A stretch of 7,336 nt of DNA. Origin: Nitrospirota bacterium. GTDB lineage: Bacteria > Nitrospinota_A > UBA7883 > JACRGQ01. A program made the translations under genes and the position numbers. How positions within the stretch are numbered: the stretch's first letter is position 1; every line of letters begins with the position of its first letter. The stretch is taken from positions 1 to 7,336 of the forward strand of contig JAJRYM010000086.1 in the NCBI GenBank assembly GCA_024275775.1. Direction: 5' to 3'. Below are positions 6,037-7,336 of this stretch, one piece after another. Below the pieces are notes generated by a model that worked only from the letters and a program-made list of their open reading frames with translations, was not told where the DNA came from and searched no databases.

Positions 6037-6837
6037 CTACATAGGCCCGGAAAATCCGTCTTTCCGGATTCTCCAGAAATGGAACACCATCATAGCCGTT
6101 AGAATCAGCGGCAGGCCCACGCAGTGCCAGACGTACGCTCTTACAAGCGCGTTAGCTCCTATCCTCGTGCCGCCTATAAGGGCGAAACGTATGTCGTTGT
6201 CTATTTGAACGCCGAGCAGTTCATGGAACGGCCCCTCGTAGCCGATAACCGGCGTGGACGAGGCCATGTTGGTTCCAACCGTTACCGCCCAGAAACCGAG
6301 TTGATCCCACGGCAGGAGATACCCGGTAAAACTCAATAGGAACGTTACCAGCAGAAGAAGAACCCCGACCGCCCAGTTGAACTGGCGCGGCGGCTTGTAG
6401 GAACCGGTGTAGAAAACGCGCATCATGTGAAGCATTACAGTGAAAACCATGCCATGAGCGGCCCACCTGTGCATATTGCGCAGAATAACCCCGAACGGCA
6501 CCATGAACTGAAGGTCTTTCATGTCCTGAAAAGCGCGGTTCTCGTCCGGGATGTAATAGAACATCAGCAGAATGCCGGTTATGGTTAAAAGCAGAAAAAG
6601 GAAAAACACTATTCCGCCCATGCACCAGCAGTATTTGAGTTTAAGCCCGTGTTTTCCGACTTTCGTAGGGAATATGTGCATGTAAAAGCTGGACCGCATT
6701 ACCGCCATCCTTTTGAGGACGGTATTCGGCCAGCCTACCCGGAAGATCGATTTATATATGGGATTGCTTGTCAGCAGTCCCGCAAGGAAATCAAGAGTTT
6801 TTCCGATGCCTGATTTTTCTTCCGGTTTTTCGCTCAT
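6037..6837 (-). CDS. petB: Cytochrome b6-like diheme cytochrome b (N-terminal half), probable heme ci type
   Basis: A 266-residue four-helix diheme cytochrome b of a split bc/b6f-type complex; it shuttles electrons from Qo to Qi across the membrane. Helices lie at about 73-95, 117-141, 153-175 and 233-256. The heme b ligands are H123/H137 in the second helix (14 apart) and H238/H253 in the fourth (15 apart), the b6-type spacing. Cys72 in WCMGGI lines up with the Cys35 of plastid cytochrome b6 (YCLGGI) that holds heme ci covalently; the distance from this Cys to the first heme His (51) matches the one I recall for b6. The N-terminus is about 37 residues longer than in b6. The loop between helices C and D has about 12 extra residues (around 211-222). 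The end (RIRKDGFSGPM) closely resembles that of b6. The ATG has GAGG only two bases upstream, a cramped ribosome site. It starts 16 bases after the Rieske stop. The symbol petB is used by analogy. Confidence 0.95.
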   Translation of the reverse strand: MSEKPEEKSGIGKTLDFLAGLLTSNPIYKSIFRVGWPNTVLKRMAVMRSSFYMHIFPTKVGKHGLKLKYCWCMGGIVFFLFLLLTITGILLMFYYIPDENRAFQDMKDLQFMVPFGVILRNMHRWAAHGMVFTVMLHMMRVFYTGSYKPPRQFNWAVGVLLLLVTFLLSFTGYLLPWDQLGFWAVTVGTNMASSTPVIGYEGPFHELLGVQIDNDIRFALIGGTRIGANALVRAYVWHCVGLPLILTAMMVFHFWRIRKDGFSGPM

Positions 6838-6853
6838 AGCCTCTTACTTTAAT

Positions 6854-7336
6854 TTATGCTGATTTAAATGGGAGGAAATAGGGAGGTTTTCTCATTATTT
6901 CCTTTTCATCGTCGTGGTAATACACATCATGATGTATTTTAACCATCTGAAGGTTTGCGCGCCTGATGCCCAGCAAACCTGTTGTAATTATCATGGAACC
7001 GTCCGGAGCGACCTTTATTTTAGGCCGGTACAGCGGTTCGGGAGCGGGGCCGCCTATAACTTCCCCTTCCACGTTGTATATCGAGCCGTGGCATGGGCAT
7101 TTGAAAACGGATTCACCGGGAAACCAGTTGGGCGTGCATCCCAGATGCGTGCATACGCCTATCATTGCGTATATGCCCTGTTTGTTACGGATAATCCAGA
7201 CCCGCTGGGTTTTTTTGAAACGTTCGTCAACCACCACAAGCTCGTCGCCGACCGGCGCTACGTATTCATCCGGCTTGCCTGCGATGAAGGTGGAGGCCGG
7301 TTCGTATAGAACGCCCGGATAGAAAAATTTCGCGCC
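6854..7336 (-). CDS. petC: Rieske [2Fe-2S] protein of the quinol-oxidising complex, N-terminus outside the window
   Basis: Takes one electron from quinol at the Qo site and hands it to cytochrome c on the periplasmic side. 160 residues are present and the frame stays open to the window edge; the missing part should hold the membrane anchor and possibly a twin-arginine signal. The visible part begins GAKFFYPGVLYEP, a common start of the soluble domain in bc Rieske proteins. Cluster box 1 is CTHLGC (fragment residues 62-67) and box 2 is CPCHGS (80-85); both cluster Cys/His pairs and both disulfide cysteines are present. Ser85 and Tyr87, which raise the cluster potential in known Rieske proteins, are both kept. 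The Pro-rich loop GPAPEPL follows. About 40 residues after the usual fold end (IITTG) form a charged, His-containing C-terminal tail. A GTG at 7237 is internal and should not be taken as the start. First gene of the operon as seen here; the symbol petC is used by analogy. Confidence 0.95.
   Translation of the reverse strand, partial: GAKFFYPGVLYEPASTFIAGKPDEYVAPVGDELVVVDERFKKTQRVWIIRNKQGIYAMIGVCTHLGCTPNWFPGESVFKCPCHGSIYNVEGEVIGGPAPEPLYRPKIKVAPDGSMIITTGLLGIRRANLQMVKIHHDVYYHDDEKEIMRKPPYFLPFKSA

Noticed and set aside
6854..7237. Rieske gene starting at the GTG at 7237 as a short complete protein
   Set aside because: The frame stays open to the window edge and the upstream residues (FYPGVLYEP...) are typical Rieske sequence, so the GTG is an internal valine and the gene is truncated by the window.

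Overview
All eight genes in this window lie on the minus strand, so the gene order reads from high to low coordinates. The window looks like the chromosome of a respiring bacterium with a periplasm and moderate GC. It carries a split cytochrome b quinol:cytochrome c complex, a multiheme cytochrome, and genes of tryptophan synthesis. The mix (b6-type plus subunit IV-type cytochrome b, a pentaheme cytochrome in place of cytochrome c1, and an NADPH-type flavoprotein next door) recalls Nitrospirota/Nitrospinota, Desulfobacterota or Planctomycetota relatives. That placement is only a guess from gene content. No mobile element, CRISPR array, tRNA or rRNA was seen.

Region 1 (7336 to 3955) is a respiratory operon with gaps of 16, 19 and 11 bases. 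It runs Rieske iron-sulfur protein (N-terminus cut by the window edge), four-helix cytochrome b6-like protein, long subunit IV-like protein, and a membrane-anchored pentaheme cytochrome c. Together these form a complete Rieske/cytochrome b complex. Quinol is oxidised at the periplasmic Qo site, one electron goes through Rieske to the c hemes, and the other goes through the b hemes, probably with a third, covalently held heme ci, to the Qi side.

Region 2 (3863 to 1696) follows after a 91-base gap that can fold in RNA. It holds a 583-residue soluble flavoprotein of the glutamate synthase small-subunit/dihydropyrimidine dehydrogenase type, with FAD and NADPH folds and a C-terminal two-cluster ferredoxin domain. 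A 129-residue protein made of two CBS domains comes next. The flavoprotein lies beside a quinol-oxidising complex and not beside a glutamate synthase large subunit. This suggests an electron link between NADPH or ferredoxin and the quinone pool on the cytoplasmic side, with the CBS protein as a possible nucleotide-sensing partner. This is the most interesting idea in the window, and it is inference.

Region 3 (1695 to 1) begins with a strong hairpin at the CBS stop codon and a promoter-like sequence placed so that the trpG message would be nearly leaderless. trpG and trpD follow, spaced 10 bases apart. trpD is essentially complete: 338 residues are present and the first base of the window could be the first base of its stop codon.
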